This document shows positions 36,988 through 47,880 of a DNA stretch of 64,000 nt, piece by piece (the stretch's first letter is position 1; each line of letters opens with the position of its first letter). The stretch covers positions 12,485,281 through 12,549,280 of the forward strand of contig CM057144.1 of the NCBI GenBank assembly GCA_029964075.1, in the 5' to 3' direction. The notes below the pieces were generated by a model. It was not told where the DNA came from and ran no database searches. It saw only the letters and a list, made by a program, of their open reading frames with translations. A program made the translations under genes and the position numbers. The DNA is from Patiria pectinifera. Taxonomy: Eukaryota > Echinodermata > Asteroidea > Valvatida > Asterinidae.

Positions 36988-39900
36988 ATGGGAAGCCACA
37001 GCAAGAAACACAAGAAAAGTCGGCACAGGTCAAGATCGCGGAGTGTAAGCAGCGAACGCAGGTATAAATATGAAACAAACAGAACAAACGGGAAAAAATT
37101 AGTAAAAATGTGTTTTTAGAGCACATTTTAGATGCACATGTAGTGCAGATCTGAGTTGAAGCAGCCGGTCAAAACTGATTGAAGTGTCTGGAACAGCGGT
37201 ACGTTATACGCATGACATCGAGACGTCGCATGAGCCGGCCAATGATAGTGCAATACGTCATTATGAATATTTATTTTCTCATGAATATTTAGTTTATTTC
37301 AATGGATACTTCTAATACGTCCAAAGATTGATTATTGCAACAGCGATCGTGCGTGGCCTAGCGGTTAAGAGTCTTGTGTATCAAGCAAGCGTCCGAGGTT
37401 CGAATCTCTGAGTAATAAATAGAAATAAAGGAAAGGAGAGGTGCACTGAGAGTAGACTAGAGGAGGGAAAGTGGAGGGAATAACCATAAAGGAAAAGGAT
37501 GCAACTTTTGGCGCTTGAAAATTAATTGAAAAAAGTGGTGATCGAGTATGGAATTTTTTCCGAACAGACACCCAAAAATGTCAAAATTTTGGGGGAAAAA
37601 AGCCGATGAAAGCCGATGACTTGCAGAGAACTACTGTACAGGAGATGAGCGTTTCTATCCATCCATGATAACTGTGTCATTTTAACTGTTTACTTTTGGG
37701 ATCAGACACCGCAAAGCTCGACGGAGGTCTCGCTCTCGATCTGTCAGCAGAAGCAGCAGCGATTCCAGCCGTAGCGACCGGAGGACCAAATCAAAGAAAC
37801 AACGTCACCGATCGCGATCCAGATCACGGAGTCGCTCCAGGAGTAGGTATGTTCGAAAAAGATCAAAAGCATACTTCAAAAATGTACAGATGGCAAAAGT
37901 ACGATTCAATATCAAATATTAGCCAACTTTTTACCCTTTTTGTCTGTTTCTGACCTTATATTTCTGGGTAGATAGTAAAATATTCCCCGTGTGTTATAAA
38001 TTCATCATTAGATATGAAATGATTATCCATGTCACATGTTTTATATGTCGCCATTTGATCGGTACAGAAGCCGGAAGTCCCGAAGCCATTCAAGAGATCG
38101 TGATAGACACTCCAAACGCAGACGACGGTCACGATCGCGCAGTGTGAGCAAGCCAAAAAGAAGGTAAATATCAGTGTGAACAGCATCTCACTCTTTTATA
38201 AACTCAGACTGAGACCTTGAGTGCAGACAAACATGCAAAACAAGATCAGACCAACTTTACTCACTCTTTTGCCCGCAAAATTCGTCAAAATTTTCATGGG
38301 GCAAAGACAAGGTCCTCAGTATTTCACCAGCCAAGTCTGAGATCTCAATTCCATTTTTAAAGGAGACTTTTCTTCAATATGTTGCACCTGAGAGTGAAGC
38401 CAAGTGATTTTGATTTGAAGCCTAAGAGTAAACTCGTACACGTCCAACTTTTTTGCAAAGATTGACCCTATAATAGTCTGGTTGCAAGACCATGGAGAAT
38501 GTGTAGGAATAGAGCTAGGTACCAGACATTTCTTTTGACGCAGTTGATTAATGCAATATTAAAGGGTTGTTGGACTGGTTGTTTCATGTGCCAGTCTATT
38601 TTCTTGTATTGCATGTTTTCACACCTTAAGTTTTGGAACTCTCATACACAGTATTGAGAGTCCCAAAGTGAATATGTCACGTGAACAAAATGTGTGTAAA
38701 AGACATTAGCGCGTGATTCAGCCCAAGAACCAACACGTTTGCGTACTCCATTTGTTTGCACTACACTTTCTGGTTCTAAATGACGTTACACTTCGGTACT
38801 CCATAAACCCATGACTCGGTTTGTTAAAGCCTTGCCTTCTCATATGCTTGAAAACTCACCAGGAGGTTTGAAGGAGCTTGCAGGATTAAGGAAGATAGAT
38901 CAAATCAACTTGTTCTTTACTAATGGGTTAATCTATCCTCCAGGTCTCGGACGCGCTCAAGAACACCTAGCAAAAGTCGTAGACGTAGCAGATCTCGCAG
39001 CCAATCAGTGGACAGGTCTTCCCACGGTGGCAGTGGGTCACGGCACGACTCGCGGGAAAAAACTAAGGACACCCAGGGAGACAAACACTCACTGAATGTG
39101 GTGAGTTTGATTCAATGCTTTTAAAGGTCCATTTGACCTCAGGTGTTTCTTAACGAGCTAATTCTCATCTTAATCTCTGTAGATTGAGGGTCAATAGAGA
39201 CTTTTGTTTTTTTCATTTACCATTGTTTTTAGTTTACCACTATGGCCCGGGTTCGATTCCTGCCCGGACCACATTGGGATTGGGTTTTCAGTCCCTACTT
39301 TATTCCATGGGTTTTTCCTCAGAATATTCTCCTGGGGTTTTTCCTCCTAAATCGAAAACTGTAATTTCTTCTCATTGTCTTCTCTCTGCAGGTTTATTCA
39401 GGCTTGCGACCTATGGTGCCTAGGTCACTTTTGAGGAATCCTTGGTTTCAGTACCAGAAATTTATAATAATAATATGAACTCAAATATTCCTGTTCATTA
39501 ATGAACTCCAGGTGTGTTCAATAGACCTACTATGCTGTGTTTACTTGTGCGCTTTCCTATGGAGGCAGGTGGGGACGCCAGCCACCAAGCTCCCATAAGA
39601 AAGCGCACATGTAAACAAAGTGCGACGTCATTATGTCTGGGTCTATTCAAATGCAAAAAAGTGCATTGATCTTGTTAAAATATTTCAAGGCTTGTAATTT
39701 TTTTTAGCCTTTAGCCCTGTAGTCAAGGAGATTTTTTCACAAATTCCAGCCTGAAGAGTAGTCTATGTAATAGACCGTGGCGAAGAGCCATGTGAGCAGA
39801 TTCGCTGATTAATTATGCAAGACAACCGCCTCTTGACCTCTAGATTTTGACCAATCAGCGGGCGCTTTCTATATGTCTTCGGTCATTCATCCATAGACAT

Positions 39901-42872
39901 GGATATAAAAAAACACCTAGACTTGGGCAACAAAGGCTGTGGTCACACGCTCTGTATTCTGTTACGTGATACGCGCCAAGCTTGTCTAGGTTTCATAGAT
40001 CTATGCCCGGCCGTTGTTGTATTACACAGCACTGCATTCGAATTGACCAATCAAACATTTAGTCCTGATTTGGGAATGAAATGAAGTCATGATTTTATAG
40101 TAAAGTCGACTCCGATTGGCCGTTGCGCGGGATTGCATAAATCTGCATGCTTAGATATATCAGACGTTAGACCGGAGACGGGGGGTCCGTGGACAACGGG
40201 TAATACAGTGGAACAACGCTATACCGAACATCGCTATACCGAACACCGCTATACCGAACATTCGGCTATACCGAACATCATCCTTGGCTCCCGGTGTTAA
40301 TGCACAAACCATCTGAACATCGTTGTTGAAAAAAGTCAACAGATTAACAAAAAAACTTCTGGTTGTACATATATTAAACACTGTTTGGGCCACTTTTAAA
40401 TCCCGAACATTAAACAACCCATAGTTACATCGTGTTTGAATGTTGCAGAGCGAGAGATGGCTATTATTTCCCCAAGGAATAAAAGGGACAACCATCCATT
40501 TCTGAGTTTCTTGACAACTCCTCGTGCGGCCACGGGATGTGAGAAATGCCAGTTCAGTGACTTCACTATTGGTCAAAAGAGGGTACTGGCGGTTCAAAAT
40601 CGCTACACCGAACGATCGTTATTACGAACACTTTCTGTGGGTCCAACGATGTTCATAATAGTGGCGTTCCACTGTACTGTGAGACTACCTGAAGAGTAGT
40701 CTACACAGAACATTTTAAAGAACATGCGGGGGGTTTACTGTTGAAGGTTGAGACAGAGAACATTAACGGAAGTTCTACTCTCTGTATTTTTACTTTGTAT
40801 CAGACACCTGCCGAGTCTGTCAAACAGAAGATGCAGAGAGCATTGGAGGCAGCAGGTATGTAGATATTCCATGGCATGTTGCCAACAGAATGTATTATAC
40901 TACCTCATGAATATTAGTGAGCCAAGTGTTCTTCTCCCATTGGTCAGTGTTTCCACGTGTCAAGGAAGTACAGTCGACTCTCGTTATAACAAACTCGTTC
41001 GGACCTAGCCAAACTATTTGTTATACTGTATCAGAATTTTGTATTAAGAGGAACATCAGTCCCATTCATTGTGCACATAAATGCACAGGCGGGACCAAGG
41101 CTTTATGTTTGTTATAACCAGAATTTTGTATTAACAGAGTTTGTACTAACGAGAGTCGACTGTATACGTATGTAACTGAAAGACTTGAATAATTGGGCTT
41201 TTCAAATTTCAGGAATTACTATTTTTTTGTGTCCCCAGCCTCTGCTAATGATAAACTGAAGGAAAAGGGAGTCATTGCTGCAACCGTCAAACAAGGTAAA
41301 CCCATTGTCTTTTATTTTTAAAAATGAATTTGGTGGAACAAAGTCAATTTGGCTAAGCAGTTGATCGCTTTATGCTTACTTGATCACTTTGTACTCAGAG
41401 CCACTGAGTCTGGCGGAGGAGCGAGAAAAGCAGAAGGCGATAGCCGAGATCGAAGAGGACTCATTCAAGCCAAGCACATTCCTATCTGGGCAAAGCACGG
41501 TAAGTACAGTTACATATAGAGTGTGTTAGATTACTTCCCCGCGCTTAGTCGTGCAAGCGCGACAGCATTCAATTTACCTCTCACGTGACTTCTCGCGCTT
41601 ACACGAGCCTGGCCCAAGTAAACGACCCGCCGAGCTGGTTACTTGGGTAAGTATCCCATAAGGCCATGCAATAAGCATGGCTGCCAACGTGACGGGCAAG
41701 CGCCTCAGGCCGTGTCCGAAACGGGCTTTGAGAGCTACGGCTATGGCTATTGTCGTATTGATTCGAATGCAGCCTCAGTGTCATGTCAAAGTTCAACTTT
41801 CCAGCTCTTGCACGAAACTTTACCCGAAGCTGTTCGTATATTTAGCTCCACTGTGCATGTCTGTCATCACGCGAGGAGCCAGCTGCAAAAAAGCTGGGGG
41901 AAGTAATCGAACACACTCAAAATGTAAGAAAGCCCTCCTGTATATTTCTTTTGTAAGCACATCATTTTGAAGTAAGTATGCGATAGGCTTGTGTGCATCA
42001 CCCAGAGCTAGCTGCGAGCCTGCTAGTACTGTGGGAACCCATGGAGGAAGCTAAGAGCAGGGGCAGGAGGAGAGACTCGTCGATCGAACAGCTGAAGAAG
42101 GATGCAGCGCATCAAGAGATCGCTGAGCTGAGGACGCTGATGCTGGCCCGGGATGCGTGGAAGGCGACCATCAGAGGCTCCCAAGAAGGCGTTGGCTGAA
42201 GACGACCTCTCACATCACATCGCATGCACTTAGCAACAAAATCTTTCATTCGCTCAAAATGTGTACCGTAGTCGGTTCTTTGTTTTGTTTCATTCTTCAG
42301 GCACGATCTAAAGCCAAACTGAGCAAAGAGCAGAACCACGACAATGCCATATTTGGCAGCTCGGCCGTCGCTGTGGCTGGTCTGAACCAGGCCTCCTTCA
42401 AGCGGAACCAGACCATTTTCTACAAGACTGTCAACAGGGGAGAGCTGGCCAGTTCATTGGTAAGCTGAAAGGGACTTGAACCCATAACCAGCTGTTTAAT
42501 GCATGTAGGGCAGCAGACTAAATTGCTGATTCACCAATGTTGTTGGCCATAGTTCTAAACAAGTCATCACAAGAAATCACAAGTCATTCACAAGTCATCA
42601 CAAGAACTCACAAATCACCTCTGACAATCACAAGTCGATCACAAATCAATCGTATTTTATCCTTATCTGATTATCCATTTTTGTCTGTCTGTCGCTCTCT
42701 CGGACTGACTGTCTGTCTGTCTGTCTGTGAGTAGTTGGCTAAGACCTCCGAGGAGAAGATGGATGCATGGATCGCCAAGCTGGCAAGGATGCGAGAAGAA
42801 AAGATCCAGGCCAACCCAGAGTACTTCAAGAAACTACTGACCATAGGAACAGACGACTCTTGGGACAAATAG
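36988..42872 (+). CDS. RSRC1-like: Arginine/serine-rich coiled-coil protein, RSRC1-like
   Basis: Nine GT-AG exons join in phase: 36988-37061, 37706-37846, 38068-38163, 38944-39100, 40804-40855, 41239-41295, 41399-41499, 42301-42459, 42735-42872, giving 324 residues (human RSRC1 about 334). Residues 1 to about 135 form an RS domain (starts MGSHSKKHKKSRHRSRSRSV). A helical part follows with KQKMQRALEAAASANDKLK and EKQKAIAEIEEDSFKPSTF, which parallels the RSRC1 segment around LEAAAKADEALK and IEAIESDSF. The C-terminal helix (EEKMDAWIAKLARMREEKIQ) parallels EEKWFKRLIALRQERL. RSRC1/SRrp53 acts in the nucleus in 3' splice-site selection. The assignment rests on remembered family motifs, so another RS-protein family is possible but less likely. 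Confidence 0.82.
37349..37421 (+). mobile_element. tRNA-like sequence, probably SINE head, in RSRC1-like intron 1
   Basis: The boxes TGGCCTAGCGGTTAAGAG and GAGGTTCGAATCTC are good Pol III A- and B-boxes at tRNA spacing, but the acceptor stem does not pair. It is followed by an A-rich, purine-rich stretch. It is a SINE or tRNA pseudogene rather than a working tRNA gene. Confidence 0.6.
38211..38460. repeat. Dispersed intron repeat, copy 2 (RSRC1-like intron 3)
   Basis: Partner of 33862-34110, with the same ordered blocks (actcactctttt, aaggtcctcagtatttcacc, aagtgattttgatttgaagc). The two copies lie in introns of oppositely transcribed neighbouring genes, in the same orientation on the plus strand. 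Confidence 0.75.
39236..39470 (+). mobile_element. tRNA-derived SINE (family A), copy 2
   Basis: The B-box region (gggttcgattcctg) is followed by ggttttcagtccctacttta, catgggtttttcctcag, ttcttctcattgtcttctct and the tail gaggaatccttggtttcag. The A-box half of the head is missing. It lies in the long intron 4 of the RSRC1-like gene. Confidence 0.8.
39516..39651. mobile_element. Short fold-back element, about 136 bp
   Basis: Inverted arms: ttcaatagacct, then gtgtttacttgtgcgctttc at left; the complement gaaagcgcacatgtaaacaa with gggtctattcaa at right. It consists almost wholly of its arms. Confidence 0.72.
40206..40674. mobile_element. Pogo/Tigger-like MITE, 469 bp, TA-flanked
   Basis: The ends read CAGTGGAAC and GTTCCACTG with TA on both sides. 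Beside the left end stands a tandem of a 16-base unit (cgctataccgaacatt-like, four copies). CAGTGGAAC followed by a GCTATAnCGAAC motif is typical of pogo/Tigger ends. No transposase is present. Confidence 0.82.
40971..41162. mobile_element. Pogo/Tigger-like MITE, 192 bp, TA-flanked
   Basis: Near-perfect inverted ends (CAGTCGACTCTCGTTATAAC and the complement of cgagagtcgactg) are flanked by TA at 40969 and 41163. CAGTCGACTCTCGTTATAAC is a characteristic Tigger-type end. It lies between exons 5 and 6 of the RSRC1-like gene. Confidence 0.88.
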
Positions 42873-43077
42873 ACTGGTCTATGGACTTCATTCAGAGATG
42901 GTACAGTGCACTGTGTGACCTACTCAACTGAGCTCCAGTGTGTGGGACACAAGTATGGAGTGCGCAGAACCAGTGTACATCTGAAAGTGTCCAAACTCAT
43001 GGCTGGCCGTGTGCTTCGATGCCAAACATATGGCAGCAGTGTTGTCCAAAGGAAATGCTATTCTTAACCCTAACTCC

Positions 43078-43467
43078 CTAGGCATTTTTGCAACCTTGAT
43101 CCTGAAAAATCCTCCAACTGCCTCCATGTAAAACTTGCATACAGCCGCAATCCTGCAAAACCCTCGGTTATTTCTTGAATGTGGTCCTTGGAGGGGTGAC
43201 CACTGCCTCAATCCTGCAAAATCCTCCAGCAATCACAGTCAATATGTTGAGGCAGAGCCAGTGACATCCAGGAGCAGTGAGAGAATTTCAAGTATAATCT
43301 AGGCCTAAATTTATGCACGGCTGAGCATAAACAACACAAGGTCCAGCCCAAGACCTTGACACAGTGCATCCTCCAAAATCAGCAACACACTTTTGCCATG
43401 TAGCCTCAATCCTGCAAAATCCTCCATTTTGCAAAGAGGATTTTGGAGAATTTGGAAAAGGTTTGGG
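43078..43467. mobile_element. TTAA-flanked MITE, copy 2, in the RSRC1-like 3' UTR
   Basis: It begins CCCTAACTCCC between TTAA (43074-43077) and TTAA (43468-43471) and follows copy 1 (30847-31255) throughout. It lies between the stop codon (42872) and the poly(A) signal (43616), so it should be part of the mature mRNA. Confidence 0.84.
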
Positions 43468-43615
43468 TTAAAGTATCGACATGATGGAGTGCCTGTATGT
43501 GCAGTTTCTTTGCAAACATCGCATGTTTAGAGCTGGAAAATCAAACATCGTTTAAAGAAATGGAGATCATTCCTGTTGTACAGATTATTGTTTGTCACCG
43601 TTTTATTACAAGTGA

Positions 43616-43626
43616 AATAAAATAAA
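43616..43626 (+). terminator. Overlapping poly(A) signals for the RSRC1-like gene
   Basis: AATAAAATAAA gives two overlapping AATAAA hexamers about 745 bases after the stop codon. No better signal occurs earlier on this strand after the stop. Confidence 0.65.
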
Positions 43627-43644
43627 TCTCCACATGTACTGGAG

Positions 43645-46600
43645 CCAGTTTAGTGATGTTCAATTCAAAGTGATTTCTTGGCACTTTTACTAAAGGTGCA
43701 GTTCTGTTAGGAGATCAAGGAATGATAAAGCCCCCCAAAACTCTGCCTATAAAACGTTGGCTCCAGAATGATAAAACCTTCCCCTTCAATTTTAAGAAAC
43801 CTTATTACATCTTTCCCCGTAACTTGCTACCCTTCTGCCCCACTAAGACACAGGGTTTTTTTCCCCTTAATGTAGCATCGACATAGCTCTCAATAGCAAC
43901 GACTATTACCCCTTATGTCAAAACATGTCACTTTCTCCTATGCGTGACATCCTCTCGGATGTTATATTCCTCTTGGCATGTGAAGGACAGGGTAATGTCA
44001 TTTTGGTCATTAGTGGTTGGTGACCATGATGCACTCGACAGTAAAGCACACCTGCGCTGCACACCGAGTAGTTACCTTGCTTGTATCGGCTTTCATCAGC
44101 CGGCTCTCGATCGTTGAGAGGAAGTCTCTGAATGGACACCTCTTCCTAACGCGCGCTTCATATGCAAACGTAACGCACGCTCGTCAGACTTTTGTCAGAT
44201 CATCGATCACGGCTGCGATTGGTTATAACATCACATGGGTGGGGCTTAAAGGATCAGTCTATTATTACAAGGTCACCGAATTTTCAGGGGGTTGGGTTGT
44301 ACCTCATTTGACGCTGGGGCGCCTTTTGAACCCTTTCGGGTTTTTTTGTCAAGTACATGGTTGACTAGCATATTTTTTTTTAAGTCTTCACTCCTGGACA
44401 CCTGTTTTATTTGTTGCAATGAGTTATTGTTATTATTTATTGATTGTAAAAATCAGACACTTGTTTGGAGCGGAAGGGCATGGCTCCCATTGGTCCAGCC
44501 TTTGCTGACTTGGGACATTGACTGGTGAGAGGCGAAGCAAAGAGGCGGATTTGAGCAGAGACTACTATAGTGCAGGCCAAGTGACCACACAAAAGTGTTA
44601 TTTTGTAACATACGTGATGAGCTTTTCACCAAGGCATTGCACAAAAGGTGACCCGCGATCACTCGCGGATGAAATCCGCGTGAGCGTTTCGTCCTTCAGT
44701 GCTTCCGGCCGGCACTTCGTACATAACGCATGTGAAGCATATACTTTTACATAAGTGCCTGGACAGCATTATTCAAAACATGCATTCTTCCATAATTTAT
44801 AATAGGAAAACACGATTGGGGATCCAGAAAACAAATTTTTTTTTGGGGGGGGGGTGAGCCAAAAAAATTTGGTTTCCCCCAAAAGTGGGTCCAAAAAAAT
44901 GACGGCATGGGGTTCGGGGCCCGCTTAAGGCGATCTGAGGTAATTTCTGACCACTTTGACCAATTTTGTGCCTGCCTTTATTGCTACATGTCACTTAAAA
45001 ATTTTTGTGTTCATTTTTTTGGGTGGGGGGGGGGGGCGGGGGAAATGACCCCGTTGCCCCCCCCCCCCCCGGATTCCCTTGTAGGAAAATCGTTTGGAAC
45101 AATTAAGCAAAATACGAATGAATAATATAAAGCAATACTTTTATTAGTCGACACAGACATCACAGACATCCCTCATATTAAATTCCTAAGCCACGCCCCT
45201 TTTTTCTCAAGGCCGCTGAAAAGTCGGCCACCTTTTCTTTTGCATATTAATGCTTCAGCGAAAATCGTTCCGTGGCCTACCGAATAAATTACAATGTATC
45301 CACGGGTTTTTTTTTTTATATGCATAGACCTTTTAGACAATATCTTCTAGTTCACTAGGTATACGAACGCACAAAGGGCCCAAATCTTCAAAGTCATGGG
45401 CCTTCATTCAATAAAGCGCATGTGAGATATACATGCACTCGTGTATACATTTCCACTCGCCGGGCCGTGTATATACCACTAATTATTAAACCTGAGCCGG
45501 CCGCGCGGTGCTTTAATCAGGCGTGTTATAACACGGCATATACAGCCGCAGATTGCTAATCTGTCCATGACATCGGTATAATGTTTCCTTGGCTTGGCTT
45601 CTGGGCCACAATTTGGGTCGTTTATTTACCGTTTCAACAGCGCAGCGTGAACACAGCTACAAAATGAATCGTGTGATGCCCAGTGTAGATTATATTTACT
45701 ACCGTACTTCAAGCAGTGTTATAGTTATCACGGCAGTGCGAACGTGCAGGATTATGACAGCATCACCAATGCCTTGGTAACCCTGGCCAACCCTTCATGC
45801 CAACGGGATAGCTTCATCATCACTCACACCATCTCAAACGCAGACTCGGTTTGTAGCATCATAGAGCATGGTATCACGACTGCAAATATAGGCCTACACA
45901 GAATGATTTTTTGTGCAACAATATTTTTTACCAGTGAGTGTTTGACTATAGATGGATAATGCTTTTATTCCTCCATGAGTGTACGTCTACATTTCGTGAG
46001 GCTGTGAGTATCATCATCAGCATCATTAATGGTTGGTAATTGTTTGATCACACGAGTATAATTATTGCAAGACTTTGATTCGCCGATGGAGAGAGTCCCT
46101 TCATTATTACTCCGTGGTCGAACCAACTACGCATACAGGTAAGACAATTAATACACAAGAACATGATGTCTGTTGTATCAAATCACTGGCGATTACACTG
46201 TTAGATATAACACCACATTCTTTCAGCTGCATGTTCACAAATCAAGATTTGGCAATTTTGAGAAATGTCACAAACTTATTCAGCATGGTATAATCATGGA
46301 GCAACTTGCTCTATGGTATAACAAGCATTGTCTTGAAACATTGAAGTCGAACACAAATTGTGCCTTTGTCGTGTTCTTTAAATTGTCCAATGAAGAATCG
46401 TTGTACTGACCGGACATAATTATCGTCGTCGTGATTAGGGCGTTAAAGTAGAAGGTGAGAATACTGAATTATTTTAAAAGGACATGTCAGAAATAACCCG
46501 TTCCGCCCCGTCAAGAGGAAATTGCCACGTCAGTTTTGTGAAGATAATTGACCCTGAAGATTTTTTTTTCCAGAAAATTCTAAGGCAAGGTAAAACTGGA

Positions 46601-47301
46601 AAAAAAATTAAGAAAAATTAAGAAAAACATTTTCAATAGACAGGGATCAATCTGTAAAATCCTGTCTGAAAGATAAGCGAAGTACGTCTACCTGACTGTG
46701 ACAGCAGCAAGTATACGGAGAAAGTGATTGGTGTCCTTGAGCTATCCACTCTACCTCAATTACTTCCCCTCGAGGCAGATGGGATTGAATGCCGTCTGAA
46801 GCTTGGGAACGGAACACTCTTAAATCACCACGGTACTAACGTCTAACTGTGTTTTTTTTCTTTAGTTCTTAAAAAACGGAATTTTACTCGACACGGAAAG
46901 CCTACACCTATCACTCTTATATTTTGATTAGATCATACAATTTTGTTATACCTCTGTCTTGAATACTGTATTTTCATTGGCCTAGAACGATCACGTGTTC
47001 AGTTTATAAAAAGTCATGGCACACACCCTGTGGGATATCACGTACGTGATATCCCACAGGGAGTGTGCTGTGCGTACGCATACGCACGCGTACGTACGCA
47101 TTTCACACGTAAAACGCAGCGAATTTACAGACGATCCCGATCAGCTGTTTCGATTGAGCACGCGACATGCATGTGAGTTGACATTCGATTGTCATGATTG
47201 CTGTGTTTGCTGCTGTTTGTTTTCGTGATTTTTACATCAAAATCCAAAGGATCCAAGACATAGGTATAACAAAACAATTGTTGACTGGTGTGATGTGGAA
47301 T
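43645..47301. other. Intergenic sequence, no gene recognised
   Basis: It includes runs of G and C (44843-44852, about 45021-45070), a G+C-richer patch with CG sites at 44080-44230 that also has a reversed CCAAT box, and a perfect palindrome at 47026-47061 (listed separately). Short open frames show no family motif. Confidence 0.5.
47026..47061. repeat. Perfect 36-bp palindrome without spacer
   Basis: CCCTGTGGGATATCA is followed by CGTACG and then TGATATCCCACAGGG. The two 15-base arms and the self-complementary centre match exactly. Flanking cacac/gtgtg adds partial symmetry, and the following bases are rich in GTACGC. Confidence 0.95.
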
Positions 47302-47880
47302 ATGACGTTTTGAACACCAGTCGAGTCCTCCCTCCTCGAGTCGAGTCCCGAGTCGAGTCCGAGTCCGAAGCAAAGGACTCGAGTCCGAGATCAGAGTGTG
47401 TCAATTTTGATGTCGAGTCGAGTCCGAGTCCGAGTCGGAAAAAAAGGTCGAGTCGAGTCGAGTAGTTATTATGTAAATTCAATTCGCGGTTTTCAAATAC
47501 TATATTAACGTTTTCAAAAATGTCACTATCAAAATGTCAGGTGATAGAGAAGGGGTAATTTTGTTTATTACATTAAAAAAAAAAAATTTTTGCATTAACT
47601 TGCGTAGCGTATGCGTAGAAGCCGAAAGAAAAAACAAAAAAAAAAACCCGATTTTAAAGGACTTTTTGCCGGACTCGACTCGAGCGAAGAGTCGTCTTGG
47701 GGTTGGAGGGGTGAGAGTCGAGTCGAGAGAGAGTCATGCAAAGGACACTCGAGTCCCAAGTCCGTCCTTGAAAAAAAGACTCGTCTCGAACTCGAGTCGA
47801 GTCCAAGAGAGAGTCCTACAACACTGTTGAACACCCTCGGGCCCATAGCACCCGGCCCTCGGGTGTTCAAAACGTCATTG
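47302..47880. mobile_element. Palindromic element split by a hAT-like insertion
   Basis: Without the insertion at 47318-47834 the sequence is a short near-palindrome: atgacgttttgaacaccc, then a CCGGCCC-type core, then gggtgttcaaaacgtcat. It was the target of the insertion. Confidence 0.75.
47318..47826 (-). mobile_element. hAT-like MITE with GACTC subterminal arrays, copy 1
   Basis: It ends in TCCTACAACACTG, the complement of the start of copy 2 (54361), and is flanked by an exact 8-base duplication TTGAACAC (47310-47317 and 47827-47834). Dense GAGTC/GACTC motifs lie inside both ends (47320-47460 and 47670-47815) around a unique AT-rich centre. The 8-base duplication and CAGTGTTG ends fit the hAT superfamily. 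Confidence 0.86.

Noticed and set aside
40206-40300. CRISPR-like spaced repeats (ctataccgaaca units)
   Set aside because: Eukaryotic context; contiguous 16-base tandem without spacers, at the end of a MITE.
44820-45075. G- and C-runs as a possible G-quadruplex regulatory site
   Set aside because: Long homopolymers here are equally explained by slippage or assembly error, and no gene start is near.
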